From contig JASANE010020315.1 of NCBI GenBank assembly GCA_030248225.1, positions 1 to 64,000 on the forward strand: 64,000 nt of DNA. The letters run 5' to 3'. Below are positions 12,549 to 24,534 of this stretch, piece after piece. Within the stretch, counting starts at the first letter, position 1; each line of letters begins with the position of its first letter. This DNA comes from Trileptium ribeirensis (Eukaryota > Nematoda > Enoplea > Enoplida > Thoracostomopsidae). The translations under genes and the position numbers were made by a program. The notes beneath the pieces were generated by a model. That model was given only the letters and a program-made list of their open reading frames with translations, was not told the DNA's origin and ran no database searches.

Positions 12549-14118
12549 TTATACATATTATTCGTTGTATATATAACTAAGCAATCATGGTATGTAAAAG
12601 CACAGCAATGTCTGTCTTCTAAACACATAGGTTGATCTAGGAACTGAAGCTATGACAGGAGGTGCATCCAAAACCGGAAGATGAAAGAGGATACAACGCG
12701 ATATGTTCTTGAATCGTCTTCAACGTACAAGTTGAACCTTTGTCTTCGCGTTAGGTAACCTGTTTCGACTAGTCTTTTGTAGCAGAGTTCTTGAACGTAA
12801 GACACTTTAAAATAATTGTAAAAAAAGAAAAAAGATATCAAATTATTTGGACGATATTTGGCAGGCTCACATTTCGTTGTATCGATCAAAGAAGCAAAAC
12901 ACTAGAAAACGTTTGTGAAACAACAAAATATTATTTATTTTTTAAGAACTGCTGTATATTTTAAACTCAACTTGGATTGCATATTTGCGCTGTGCTAGGT
13001 TGATATCGATATCTGAAGTCTTTTCTGAAGCTTTTATAGTCATTTTGATTTTAAATTTCACATATATTATCGGTATAATCTGGAAATGTTCTTTGTTTGG
13101 TATGTATGTGAGCGAATGCTGTACGTTTATTACGAGATTTCTAATATTTTTTCCGTTTCAGTAGAACGTTGTTCGTAAAAATGTCGCCGTCCCCTTGACA
13201 GCAGGCATGCTTATGATAGATTCATTGAAATTGAATACATTTGAATTCAGAATTACTAAGCAAAAATAGTTTGCAACTCAGCTATACCTTACTGAAAATT
13301 GCGGGAGCAAAATGTTGGTTGACAAGTGTACCTATTGCAATGGCCTGTTTACCATTTTCTATAGATATAAAAATTGTAAAAAAATGTTGAAAGCACTTCA
13401 AAAATACCACAAAATGTTCGAGAACTGAAAATACATGGCAACGTTGCAAATCATCAAAAAATAGGATTTAAGAATATGTTGCTGAATAAGACTTGTAGGG
13501 AAATAACATCGTGGGTGGGCCCTTCAATTGTAGTTTGGTGTTCAAATGTGTTGGAAAACGCAACGGGTACCAAATATATAAGTAGGTAGATACAAAGTTT
13601 ATGCTATAGAAGTGGAAAATCTAGTGTAATGTATTTCGCCATTGTGAAATAAAATTCTTCTAAAACATTGGTTGCCGATATTAATAGACGCCAACGACCT
13701 CAAACCGCCAATAACTCCAAATTACAACATTGCAATGATTTGTACGGTCACTGCTAGGCGAAATACTACTGCAATCCTATGGGACACTACTAAGCTACAG
13801 CTTAATTACAAATTCGACAATAGTTGTTCCGAAAAATTATAAATTACCAAAATCCTGCTCTATTTAATTTGCAAAAGTACTATCCATATTCCATGAAAAC
13901 CATGTGCCAGCGAATATCGCTTGACCGGAGTGTATCGGTGACAGGATAACTATTGCATGTCTACATCCACACACCTGTACAGCTAAATATATAGCCCCAG
14001 GAATCGGGGTTATGATACCGATTTGATCTCGTATACGTGGTTGCGGAAATATTACTGAACCTGCTTTTTGTGAAAGAAATAATTTTTAAGCTAACGATTT
14101 TGCTTAGAGTGCATCAAT

Positions 14119-14605
14119 CTTACAAAAAGATGGCCGATATGAGCATGACTCATTGCAGCAAAGGTTCGGCGATGTCGATTTACCATTTGAATATTCTGGT
14201 TCCATATAAATAGTTGAAACCAATGTCACACCCGAATTAGTTTCGCATGTGTAGGACTTGAATTGCTTGTTCCAAATTCTTACCAAACATAACCGACTTG
14301 ACTATGACTCAATGCAGCAAACGTTCGGTGCTGTAAATTTAGCAATTGACAATTTAAGTTCTATATAAATAGTTTAAAACAATGTCATATCCGAATTATT
14401 TTCGAATCTTTAAGACTTAAATTCTTTGTTCTAAATTCTTACAAAACATGACCGATGTGAACATAACTGATAGCATCAAACGTTCGATGACGTCATTTTA
14501 ACATTTAATTATTTAAGTTGTGTAAAAATGGTTGAAAACTATGTCATACCCTAATTAATTTCGCATGTCATAAGTCAATTAATACTTTAATTGCTTGCTT
14601 TAAGT
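14119..14605. repeat. Degenerate ~160-bp tandem repeat, 3 copies
   Basis: Units start near 14119, 14279 and 14438. Each contains TTAC.AAACAT.ACCGA, GCA.CAAACGTTCG, ATATAAATAGTT.AAAC and ATGTCA.A.CCGAATTA in order. Divergence is roughly a fifth of positions by eye. No coding potential. Confidence 0.85.
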
Positions 14606-15781
14606 TTTGCAAAAAAAATTGAGCGAGCACGATCACAGGTTACAACTGATTATATATTGTTCCACAATGTATATCCCGATAATACATTCAGTTTTCCTTT
14701 AGTTAAATCGAATATAGTCGCTCTACGTTTACGACATGACGCATAAAAGTTTCGTACTACTTTTTAACTGTACATTCTAACTCACAAAATTTCGCTAATT
14801 AGTGTAGATTTAACGATTTTACCTTTATGGCTTAACTTGTTGTCATACATATGCGCTATCGGATTTTTTCTTGAAATTTTTTATACGTTTTCCATGATTA
14901 GCGCAGATTTTATGGTAGTAATTTTATGGATTATTAAAATTCTTAATCACGTTTATATGCCATTGCTTTTATTTGCTCTTGAATAATTTGCTCGCCTAGC
15001 TTAACTTCTATTGTTTATTTTGCTTAAATTTTGTTCTGAACTATACAATAAATAAATAGTTGTGCTTTACAAAAGTCATTATAGAATTCTCATGGGTTTT
15101 AGTAAAGCAAATTTTGAAGTACAATCAATAAGCTTAGTAGCCATTTCGTTGCAGCTCGGAGTGAGCATCACTATCGAAATACGCATTTTTCTGAAAGTTC
15201 AATTATATTGCCTTATAGCCACATTTAAGAAACACTGGACTACGTTATAGGCCGTGAAAAACATGTACCGTGCAATCCTATACTACAAAATTCTTCGCCA
15301 CCCCCATATACAGTGTGTTTGTCTATGCATTTTTTCCACATAACATCGTGAAACTAGGATCTATTCAAATTGTTTCTACACTAATAAATCGCATCGGAAC
15401 AGAACGGATCGCACGCAATGTGAGCACAGTCTTATTTTAAGCGTCTCTTTTAACTCTAACGATTTAGTGACGTGGGCTCAAACCAACCCAATACTCCCCC
15501 AATTGTAATGCTTCAGGCATTTTGTATGTGATGTCGACCCGAAATTCTGCTAAAACATATAAGTCTTTTGTCCGTTCGGTTACATCAACTTGTAACCAAT
15601 ATCATCACCAATAACATAGTCTTCAAAACGTTATAATTTATACCGTAACGGTTTTAACGGCTTTAACCCAATTGCATCCAGTTCTAGGAAGAAGATCAAA
15701 GAAAAGTGCGTACTCGTGCATTACACCAGATAAATAACCTATTATATATTCATTGTCTCAGGACGTTAAACTGCGATAAAA

Positions 15782-16894
15782 ATGTCGACAATCATATCGC
15801 GTGCGCCTGTCGCTAACAAAGGCTCATCGCAAAGCAATAGCCATAAATCGTCACGTCAAGCCAACAGCACTAACCAGATGTCTGAGCGCCAGCCTCTCCA
15901 TTCGAATCAGTCGCCTGAAATTTCTTCCGATAGCGAACTTTGCGCTGAATGTAAAAAAGAAGGCGGGAACGACTGTTTCGCGTGCGAGCTTTGCGGATGC
16001 TGGATCCACTTTACCTGTATCAACATCGCTAAACCCGACGCCAAACTGTATGAAATTGCTCATGTATTATTTATCGCTCAGCTTGTCAAACATTCGCACA
16101 CAAACATCGACAGTCACGTTCTACAACCACTCGTAACTCTACATTCGACGAAGATAATCGACTTATTAATATCGAATGGCAAATTTCTTCGTTATCTAAA
16201 GGTATCGAGAATCTTACCGCAGCCACTGCTGAAACGTCGGCTTCTCTGGATATACTTAAACAGTTAAATGGAAACCAACTAACAATCGGAGTAGAGGCGC
16301 CCAACCATACCGATTCCGATACTAGTACAATGCCATGCGCCTGGGCTCAAATCGTCGCACAAAACTCTTCCGCACCCGCTCGAGTATTGAACCAAGGCTG
16401 AACAACGATGATGACGAGGCGAAGCGACGTCGCTGTATCGATGTCAAAGGTTTGCCAGAAAACGGAAAATATTTACAGGACGCAAGTGAAATCTGCAAGA
16501 TCCCCGACCCATCAACTGAAATACAGGAGGTGTATCGAATGGGAATCTACGGACACACTACATCGAGACAAAATAACACTCAAGCGCCACGTCTTCTCAA
16601 GGTCCGTTTGTCATCGTCGGGTGTCGCTGGGGCGTTATTGCAAAATGCCCGCAAACTGAAGAACTACCCGGGATTGGCGCATATCTACATTCGTCGATCG
16701 ATGTCTGATTGCAAGCTGAAGCAGCTATCTGCCATTCGGAAAAAGGCTCATGAGCTAAACTTTGCCCAGAAGGACAATGTTGCAAACACAACCCATTATG
16801 TCGTTGTGAAGGAAAAACTTGTTGCTTTCAAAAACTGTACTCGCAACAGTGACGGTCGCTTCATTGGCGGTAAACACACAGATCTGAATTATTG
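15782..16894 (+). pseudogene. LINE ORF1 (PHD-like zinc finger plus RNA-binding region), frameshifted
   Basis: ATG 15782 starts a frame with a Ser/Asn/Gln-rich leader, then a Cys/His cluster (CAEC, CFACELCGCWIHFTC) of PHD type around residues 56-83. The frame is lost near 16100. A second frame then carries a heptad-like stretch (WQISSLSKGIENLTAATAET) up to a stop near 16400. A third frame, from about 16395, gives KVRLSSSGVAGALL and IYIRRSMSDCKLK, typical of the nucleic-acid-binding C-terminal part of PHD-type LINE ORF1 proteins. It ends TGA at 16892-16894. At least two indels therefore separate three pieces of one original ORF. ORF1 proteins coat LINE RNA during retrotransposition. Confidence 0.8.
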
Positions 16895-16946
16895 AGTTTC
16901 TTGAAACCGATGGTATGATTTCCGCGCAAGTAAACTGTTAAAGGGG

Positions 16947-18913
16947 ATGGTAGCACATTCGCTTTCACATTTTATCAAATGTAAATATTTTAATGCTCGT
17001 AGTATTTGCAACAAGCCTAATGAATTACATATTTTACTAAAATCGAAATCCTATCAAATTATCTCCGTTACAGAAACTTGGCTGTGTAATGATATATCTA
17101 ATAACTTGTTGACCAGTACATCGTATTCAGTTTATAGAAATGATCGAAGTTCATGTGGAGGTGTCGTAGCAATTTTCATTTCAAAAGATCTCGATTATGC
17201 ACCAGTGACATATATACCAGCTATATTTGACACTGTCGAAGCCGTTGCGATAGATATTTTCCTTAAAACTAAAATACGAATTGTTTGCATTTATAGGCTG
17301 CAACATTATTCTACTGATCAAATGCTTGCGTTATGCGATTATACATCATATATCTGTAAATTATCATGGTCACTGGTCATACTAGGTGACTTCAATTTTC
17401 CAGAATTGGATTGGAATAAAAATCAAAGTGTATTAACGCCAAATTCCAAAGAATTCATTGAAACGATAAATGAATCGAGTCTTATACAACTAGTATCATT
17501 CCCAACTAGTGAAAGCAGAATCCTTCATCTGATATTGACTAACGCTCCACTCCAAGTTGCATGCATTAAATGTGCAGAAAACTTTGCCAATTCTGATCAC
17601 TTTTCAATCGATTTCCTCTTAAATGGCGGTAAACGTAGTAAGCCTGTAACGTGCACAACAAATTTCGATTTTAAAAACGCTGACTTCGAAAAGATAAGGA
17701 ACTTTCTAACGTCACTGGATTGGAATGATATCCTATATTCTATAGTTACTGTGAATGAGGGTCGTCTGTAGATGTTATTTATATTGATTTTGCAAATGCT
17801 TTCGACGCGGTTTCACACATGAAACTGGTTCAAAAGCTGTCCTGCCTAGGAATTTCCCGTTGCTGCTTGTCATGGCTACAAAACTTTCTAATAAATAGGA
17901 AATTTCGCGTAAAAATGAACAATACATTTTCCACTGAGAAAATGGTCCTTTCAGGCGTACCTCAAGGAAGCACTCTGGGCCCTACACTATTTCTGCTGAA
18001 TATTAATGATCTCATCGACGCAGTTAGCATCTATCCCAATATTAGTATTAAAGTTTTTGCAGATGATGTAAAACTATACGCTGCTATGCTACCCGTAAAC
18101 AGCGTTAATATAAAATTACAAATACAGCGCGCACTAAATTGCGTTGAAGAATGGGCCACTAAGTGGCAGCTTTCGATCTCCCCAACAAAATACCAAGTAC
18201 TGCATCTTGGTCCTAAAAATCCGCATATTCGTTATTCATTGTTAGAAATCATAGTGCCAGAAACAACATACATTAAAGATCTCGTAGTCGCAATCACAAG
18301 CGACCTAAAATTTAACACGCATTGCAGAAACATCACTTCAAAGCTTATCGCTTACCTAATATGTTATTTCGTTGTTTTGTAACATGTAACATTGATATTT
18401 TACTAAGTACTTATGTTACCTATGTGCGTCCATTATTGGAATATTCCAGCCCAGTATGGTCTCCAGTATATCAAGGAGACATAGATAGAGTTGAACATGT
18501 TCAACGGTATTATACTAGGCGCGTTTATAGACGCGCCAAAATGGCACCCGCGCCCTACAAAACACAGTTAGATTTCCTGAACCTTGATTCACTCGAACTA
18601 CGAAGGTTGCGCTTCGATCTCTGCACAATCTTCAAACTGCTCAGTGAAAACCAAAACCAATTTCATTTGAAATACTTACAATTAAATGATTTAATGCGAA
18701 CACGTGGACATTCTCTAAGACTTCGCAAGCCAAAAATAAAGACCAATGTTTTAAGTCAAGCATTCCAAATTTGGAACCATTAACGAGTGGAATAATCTAC
18801 CCGACACATTGGACGGACAGCTGTTCGTTGGAGCCGCAAACGTTAATATTTTCAAAAAACTAGTAATGCAGATAGACCTCCGCAAATTATTAAAATATGA
18901 TCGCAACTTATAA
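16947..18913 (+). pseudogene. LINE ORF2: endonuclease and reverse transcriptase, internally deleted
   Basis: The first part (16947-17771) is an apurinic-type endonuclease with NARSICNK, VTETWL, GDFNFPELDW and NSDHFS; the usual LDLILTN aspartate is His here. At about 17765 the frame jumps into VDVIYIDFANAFDAVSH (RT motif A), so the segment between the endonuclease and RT motif A, including the first RT motifs, is deleted. Motif B (SGVPQGSTLGP) and motif C (FADD) follow. A frame change near 18345 leads to YVTYVRPLLEYSSPVWSP and another near 18775 to INEWNNLPD, ending at TAA 18911-18913. It cannot make an active enzyme. Confidence 0.9.
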
Positions 18914-19547
18914 CAGATGTAAGTACTGGTAGGTACCTCCCCCATTCTGTTAGCTATATATTTACTAGTTTATGCTGAAAATTATTATGCTTATATATTC
19001 ATAATCGTCTTATATAGTTGTTTTACCAGTAAATTGACTTGACGTTATACAACTGTAATATATGTAGTAATGTGGTAAATGTATCATAAATAATGTATAC
19101 GCTTGTATTTGGACCAGTAAATTTTTAATACACGCATATACATTTATTTAAGAAATAACGTAAACGTATATTATCGAAGGACGCTCCAGAGGAGGGATGG
19201 GGATGACTCGCCAACAACGGAATTTTTTGTGAATATTTGTCAATGACATCCCCTTACCATAATATGTTCCGCGCCTATTTCTTGAACGTATCCTCCATCA
19301 CCACCAGCGCTATCGAGACCAAACAGGCAAATAACGGGTGAAATGGGCAAAATCGGGATAAAACGACAAATATCATTGAAAGATTGGCAAAAATCGAGGG
19401 AAAATTGGCAAAAATTAGAAAACATTTTGAGTACCAAAAATTTCGATAATTTGTCAATCCTCCCGCTCCCCCACCGATCGGCTAATCCCGCTGGGAAGGC
19501 CGAAGGCCTCACTTCTCTCCTCCTTACGCACAAAAAAATTTAACCGT
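18914..19547. other. LINE 3' flank and low-complexity block
   Basis: 18914-19135 is probably the LINE 3' untranslated tail. 19165-19540 is a moderately GC-rich block with repeated TTGGCAAAAAT.GA words; overlapping frames on both strands there are uninformative. Confidence 0.35.
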
Positions 19548-19579
19548 ACCCCCACCACCAAATCCTGGACGCGTCGCTG
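19548..19579 (-). repeat. hAT-type transposon terminus (single end)
   Basis: Read on the minus strand this begins CAGCGACGCGTCCAGGATTT, close to the common hAT-end pattern CAGGGGCGGATCCAGGATTT. The partner end was not found, and no copy of the adjacent 8 bases (ATAGTATA) was located at a second end. It is likely a truncated copy. Confidence 0.35.
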
Positions 19580-20500
19580 ATAGTATATTAACTTTAGCTG
19601 TATTACTACAAAGATAAATATATAACAGTTTTCAATGATATGAAGTAAGAAAAGCCGCTCACAGATTCTGATATTCAGTTCATAATTTATAGCTCAAAAT
19701 TTAGGGTTCGAAATTTGAGCGAAATCTATTCAAAATTTTATTCCATTTTTGTTACAGTATTACATTTGAATTTCGCCATGATTTATTTCGCACAAAACAA
19801 CCTCCTTCAACATCCTTAACTAGAGCTCAAACGTTCAGATTATTGAACAATGTAAAATTCAACTCATAGTATAAGCAAATGTTGCTCAAATTAATGAGCT
19901 TAAAATCTTGAGCTAAAAACCTAAACCTGTTAACGTAAGTTTACACATAATGTTATGCGTAAAATAATATAAATTAAAATAAGAAAAGTAAGTAAAGAGT
20001 ACACATACATGTCTTTGTTATGCTTATAGCCTCAGACGTGTAACTATACCAGTACTTAAATCACGCTCTAACTATATACAATTATATCTATGACATTGAT
20101 AAATAATATAGATAATTAATTTAATATATAATTAAAATATAAATAAAATGAAAGAATAGGTAAATAAAATAGATGATATAGACTAACATATATTATATGT
20201 TCTTATAACCCTAGAAGTATAATTATACCAAGCCAAATCCGCAGAGGAATCCAGTTTTGAGCTCTCTTCTAGTTTAAATAGACTCGAACAGCGAAGCAGT
20301 TTATATATCGGTGCGGTACTACAGTGTATGTTTACACATGATGACAGAGACGACGCAAGTTCATCAAATAAACTGGAGGGGACCGGTCGTTTGCATTCAT
20401 TTCGTTATAACCAATAATCCCATCAGATAATTTTCTCACATTTGCCGGTTATCAGTAAAAAATGGGAGGTTGCTCGCTACCCAGATTCTTGAGACGCCCC
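19580..20500. other. Non-coding stretch, nothing recognised
   Basis: AT-rich sequence with no supported gene or repeat; 20080-20200 is especially rich in short AT words. Confidence 0.4.
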
Positions 20501-20536
20501 TATATAACGACTGGATCGTGTGTGCCCGCGTCAGTC
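20501..20536 (+). promoter_or_regulatory. Possible core promoter: TATA box plus initiator
   Basis: TATATAA at 20501 stands 32 bases before the A of TCAGTC at 20531-20536, the classical TATA-to-start spacing with an arthropod-style initiator. The surroundings (20330-20580) are less AT-rich than the rest of the intron. It could drive an internal isoform of the channel gene, belong to a retroelement, or be chance. No coding exon was recognised just downstream. Confidence 0.25.
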
Positions 20537-21084
20537 AGGCCACTGCCAATTCAATCCATGTGCGCTCAATATTAGTGCTAATACCCAAAATGAAAAATTA
20601 ATTTAATTATACATTTGTTTTATTATGCGGGTAGGTACATAGCTATCTCGTATCTAAATGTGCAGCGATGGTAATAAGATTTGCTACAAATATTTGCCAA
20701 AATCAAATGAAAATGTATTTATTTCGTGGTTTATTTTTAGACTTAGGAACGATAAGAACCAAATTAAATATTATTGACGTAGTCATATATATAAATGTGT
20801 GCGCATACACAAATTCATAATTAATATATTTTTATTAACATTTATGTATATAATTTTGTACGTGTAGTCTCAAATGCAGAAAATTATTTTATTACGACTA
20901 TGCGCGTAAGAATCTACAACAGCTGTATAGTTCAAATTAAAAGAACTGTGCCACACTATGTGGCCTAACAAACTGATATTTTTACACCAATCGAAAGTGA
21001 ACACATTTTCACAACACATTGTTATAACATTTTGAAAGAACAATGGCATGGGCCGCAAACACGGGGATGAGGGTGGACGCGTTC

Positions 21085-21300
21085 TTCCAAAAATATACCT
21101 GGGGGATCGACCATATTAGGCGTCCACACCAGAAATATGGCAAGTCGGTCAATCATGAAAGTATATTTAGATATATGCCTGGCGTCCGCCCCAAAAATTT
21201 GACATGTTGATCAATAATGTATAGACGTATATAGAAATATATACCTGGGGATGCATATGTAGGACGACCCATCCCTCCCCCTCGCCTTCCCCCCACCCCG
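21085..21300. repeat. Degenerate short tandem repeat with CCTGG.G and GTCCxxxCC words
   Basis: ATATACCTGGGGGATCGACC, ATATGCCTGGCGTCCGCCCC and ATATACCTGGGGATGCATAT recur at about 70-85 bp spacing, each followed or preceded by GTTGATCAAT/GGTCAATCAT blocks. It runs into poly-C-rich sequence (21268-21300, 21405-21465). Confidence 0.55.
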
Positions 21301-21565
21301 AAATCTAACAAATTGGTCATGCATGAACATACATGCAAACTCATAGCAACAAGCGTGCACGTACACCGTTAGTTGCACCGTACAACGGCTGCAAAACGTA
21401 CTATGTTCCGCCCCCCCCGAGTTTTCGATCATGATGCGCCCCGTCCACCCCCCTCCCCCCAGACTTTTCTTGCGTTTGCGCACTTGCTCGATTTCAGGCC
21501 AATCTGATGAGTTGGAGCGATTATTCTAGTACTTCTGCGGCGTATACGCTATATTTGTTTGAAGC

Positions 21566-21631
21566 TTTGTCCCCATATAGTGTCGACCCTACCGTACAAG
21601 AACGTCAGGGTGACACCGATACTGTAAGTCA
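21566..21631 (+). repeat. Interspersed repeat fragment, copy A
   Basis: TTTGTCCCCATATAGTGTCG, then TACCGT, then GGTGACACCGATACTGT match the order found at 28587-28650. The element type is unknown. Confidence 0.5.
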
Positions 21632-21954
21632 ATTTCCGAGGGTGTACGACACACCCCTAGCTACTACATTTTTCTTTACAGTGTCGTACACACCATTAGC
21701 TACCAATTTGGCGCGAATTAACTAACACCGTCTGTAGCTAATGCGGTTTATTAGTCAACTGTCCTGTGTAGATTTTTCTAAATTGGCGATATTTGTATCC
21801 AGCCCATATGAACATTGATAAAATAATGCCGTGCACTGTCAATAAAACTGCAAAAAGACATGGTGTGCTTGAAACCGTCGACAAGTGGCAATGCCCCTTG
21901 GTAGCTACTGTTTTTATCAAAAAACATGAGGGTGTCTAACTTACCCTGTTGTAG

Positions 21955-21973
21955 ACAGTGTTTTTGACACTGT
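21955..21973. repeat. Short hairpin
   Basis: ACAGTGTTTTTGACACTGT is a 7-bp stem with a 5-base loop. No downstream context supports a terminator or other role. Confidence 0.4.
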
Positions 21974-21979
21974 GTGGTG

Positions 21980-23580
21980 CACATAGGTTCCAAACGTTGG
22001 GGATATTATAACTTGAACGCCGCATTATCCCTTGTTTTTCTCAGGTGATTTGTATAATCTTTACACATCAATCCAACACAGTTGTACTGTTCACACTTTG
22101 AACCTCATAACAATTAAAGCCCATGCTGCGATTGTGTAGTTGTAAAGTCGGTCCATGATTACAACGCTCGTTCGCTAGTATTCAACGAACTTAGAATTGA
22201 GCGCCAATGTTTAATACGACCATTATTTCTCCAGCTCTTACGGTTTGGTAAATTAGTCTAGTCCGGTCGGTTTTCCTGGATACATTGGTGAAAGATACGT
22301 TTAATATTCAATATGTGAGGTAACGAATGTTTGTTTACGTAACTGTTTCTAGACAGACGTTGGTATTGTCAAGAGCTTTTTTGATAAGCCAATCGTATGG
22401 CGCTTATATAAAACGCATCCGAACCCCTTTAGACACCGGTTCTTCATATTCACTTCACTATGGGTACAAAAATCTTTTAACGGTACACGATTGGTGTCGT
22501 TTAGAATTATTTATTCTAACCTCCAAGTAACCATTAAGACCCAAAATTCACAACTTATTATATATTTAATGCCTTGATGCCATAGGTTCAAAGACTGAAG
22601 TTTATGATAATGTAAAGTTTATCGGTGTGAGCTAAATGGATATTATGCCGTTAGCGATACATTAAACGTAATCATCAGCCTAGAATTCATTATTTTATAT
22701 AAGGCTTAGACGAATACGGGGTGGCCGCTCTCCAAACCCCTATACTAAAGTTTTCTTTTTCTATCGATATATTTCCCAAGTTTAAAGTTGACATGGGCCG
22801 AAGATTGGATACCGATATCTCACATCCAATATATATTTTTCAAGTTGTTTCTTCTGTTTATGCCAGCACGAATCTACCCTGGATTTGCCTTCACTTTCAA
22901 GCAAACAAAAAGAAGACTAGCTAGATATCACATAGCCATATAACTAGCTATCAATGGAAATTATTCATTAATGTAAATAAATGGTCAATCTCTGTAATTT
23001 GGTGTCTAAAAATTGAAACAAAAATAAGTTTGAAATATGAAGGGAAACGAAATAGTATCAACATGCACGTTCCTATTTTATGTAACAGACAATGGATTTG
23101 TGGAATATAACGCGGCCTCATAAATAAATCTCTATTCATTCAAATCCGTGTTCTCAAAATTTTACTTAATTTAATGCCCTCCGCTCGTGCAGCAAATCTT
23201 GCGCCGCCCGGGGATAAAATAATAAAAAAATCAACATCGCCGGTTGTTTCCGATACTTTACTTTTAAAACGATATGTCTCCAAACGAAAGTAATCGTCGG
23301 TTTTCAAAACACTCCAGAAAAGTTCGTTAAAAATGCAACAGTATTGGTATAAAACATATGATAGGGACACTACCGTGGCCCTTGAATAAATATCTACATA
23401 TGGCGAAATATAAGTATATATATCGCTGTTCTATATATGCTGCACGGGTCGGTTTCAACTGTAGACAGTAGTTGCTGTGTGAATGAATAAATGAATGAAT
23501 TCTAATACCTGTGCCAACAGCCACCGGAGCCATGCAGTATTTTATAACGCGTTTACAATTGGGTATATCTAACAGCTTTC
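21980..23580. other. Non-coding stretch, nothing recognised
   Basis: No gene or element is supported. Open frames here are short and lack recognisable motifs. Confidence 0.4.
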
Positions 23581-23581
23581 A

Positions 23582-23634
<53 letters not shown>
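23582..23634. repeat. (TTA)n microsatellite, about 17 units
   Basis: Uninterrupted ATT/TTA trinucleotide run. It produces poly-Leu and poly-Asn in opposite frames, which are not genes. Confidence 0.95.
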
Positions 23635-24077
23635 AGGATAATATGGTTTTGAAAATAGTGGTGCTGTTTGTTGTATCGAATGAATCGAGAGAGAAAGGCA
23701 TGTTTTGTGTGAAGCCATGGATGGAAAGTCTTTTCAGTAGTTGTAGCGGTTTCGCCCGGCTGTGGTTGTTACTTTGTCGATTATGCATCAGCATATTTTT
23801 ATGCGATTCGTGTACTAGTAGCAGGGTTGACAGCAAATATAGTAATAACTAACGATGGAATGAATGCTAACAATGATGGTTGCTCTTATAGAAGAAACGT
23901 TTTGACGTAACTATTAACTACAATATGTCTATTTGAGCATGTCGAAACTTGGAAAGATCATTTTGGTTCCACGCATAAATGATCAACATTTACGCCGCAT
24001 GTCATTTTCAACACGGTATTAATCGAACACTGCTAACCAGGGTGTCGTATTTATACTTCTAGGAAAAATTCGCAAAA

Positions 24078-24534
24078 TAAAAAGAACCTTTGGGTGAATT
24101 TTTTCGTTTCTTACTCCTTTAAGTTGAACGCAAAAAAAATAAAAAATTTTAAAAAGAACCTTTGGGAAAATTTTTTCGTTTCTTACTCCTTTTAGTTGAA
24201 CGCAAAAAAAGAAAATAAAAAAATTTGAAACGAACCTTTGGGAGAATTTTTTCGTTTCTTACTCCTTTTAGTTGAACGCAAAAAAAAAGAAATTAAAAAA
24301 TTTTAAAAAGAACCTTTGGGAAAATTTTTTCGTTTCTTACTTGTTTTAGTTGAACGCAAAAAAAGAAAATAAAAAATTTTAAAAAGAACCTTTGGAAAAA
24401 TTTTTTCGTTTCTTACTCCTTATAGTTGAACGCAACAAAAATAAAATATAAAATTTAAAAAACAACCTTTGGGAAATTTTTTCGTTTCTTACTCCTTTTA
24501 GTTGAACGCAAAAAAAGAAAATAAAAAATTTAAT
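24078..24534. repeat. Minisatellite, 72-78 bp unit, about 6 copies
   Basis: GAACCTTTGGG starts at 24084, 24156, 24232, 24310 and 24386, with CAACCTTTGGG at 24463. Each is followed by AATTTTTTCGTTTCTTACTC, TTTTAGTTGAACGC and an A-rich stretch of variable length. The A-run length accounts for most of the period variation. Confidence 0.93.

Larger units (their letters stand above)
15782..18913 (+). mobile_element. Broken CR1/Jockey-group non-LTR retrotransposon
   Basis: A nearly full-order LINE lies in sense orientation inside intron 1. It has an ORF1 with a PHD-like finger, then an ORF2 with AP-endonuclease and reverse transcriptase. It is dead: ORF1 has at least two frame changes, an internal deletion fuses the endonuclease to the middle of the RT near 17765, and ORF2 shifts frame near 18345 and 18775. 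The 3' untranslated part probably runs to about 19135 (GACCAGTAAATTTTTAATAC). I found no convincing target-site duplication. An ORF1 with a PHD finger is known from CR1-like families, which is why I favour that clade. Confidence 0.9.

Noticed and set aside
15801..16304. Overlapping frames around LINE ORF1 in other phases
   Set aside because: They are shadows of the frameshifted ORF1 pieces.
23511..23852. Poly-Leu and poly-Asn frames
   Set aside because: They are products of the (TTA)n microsatellite.
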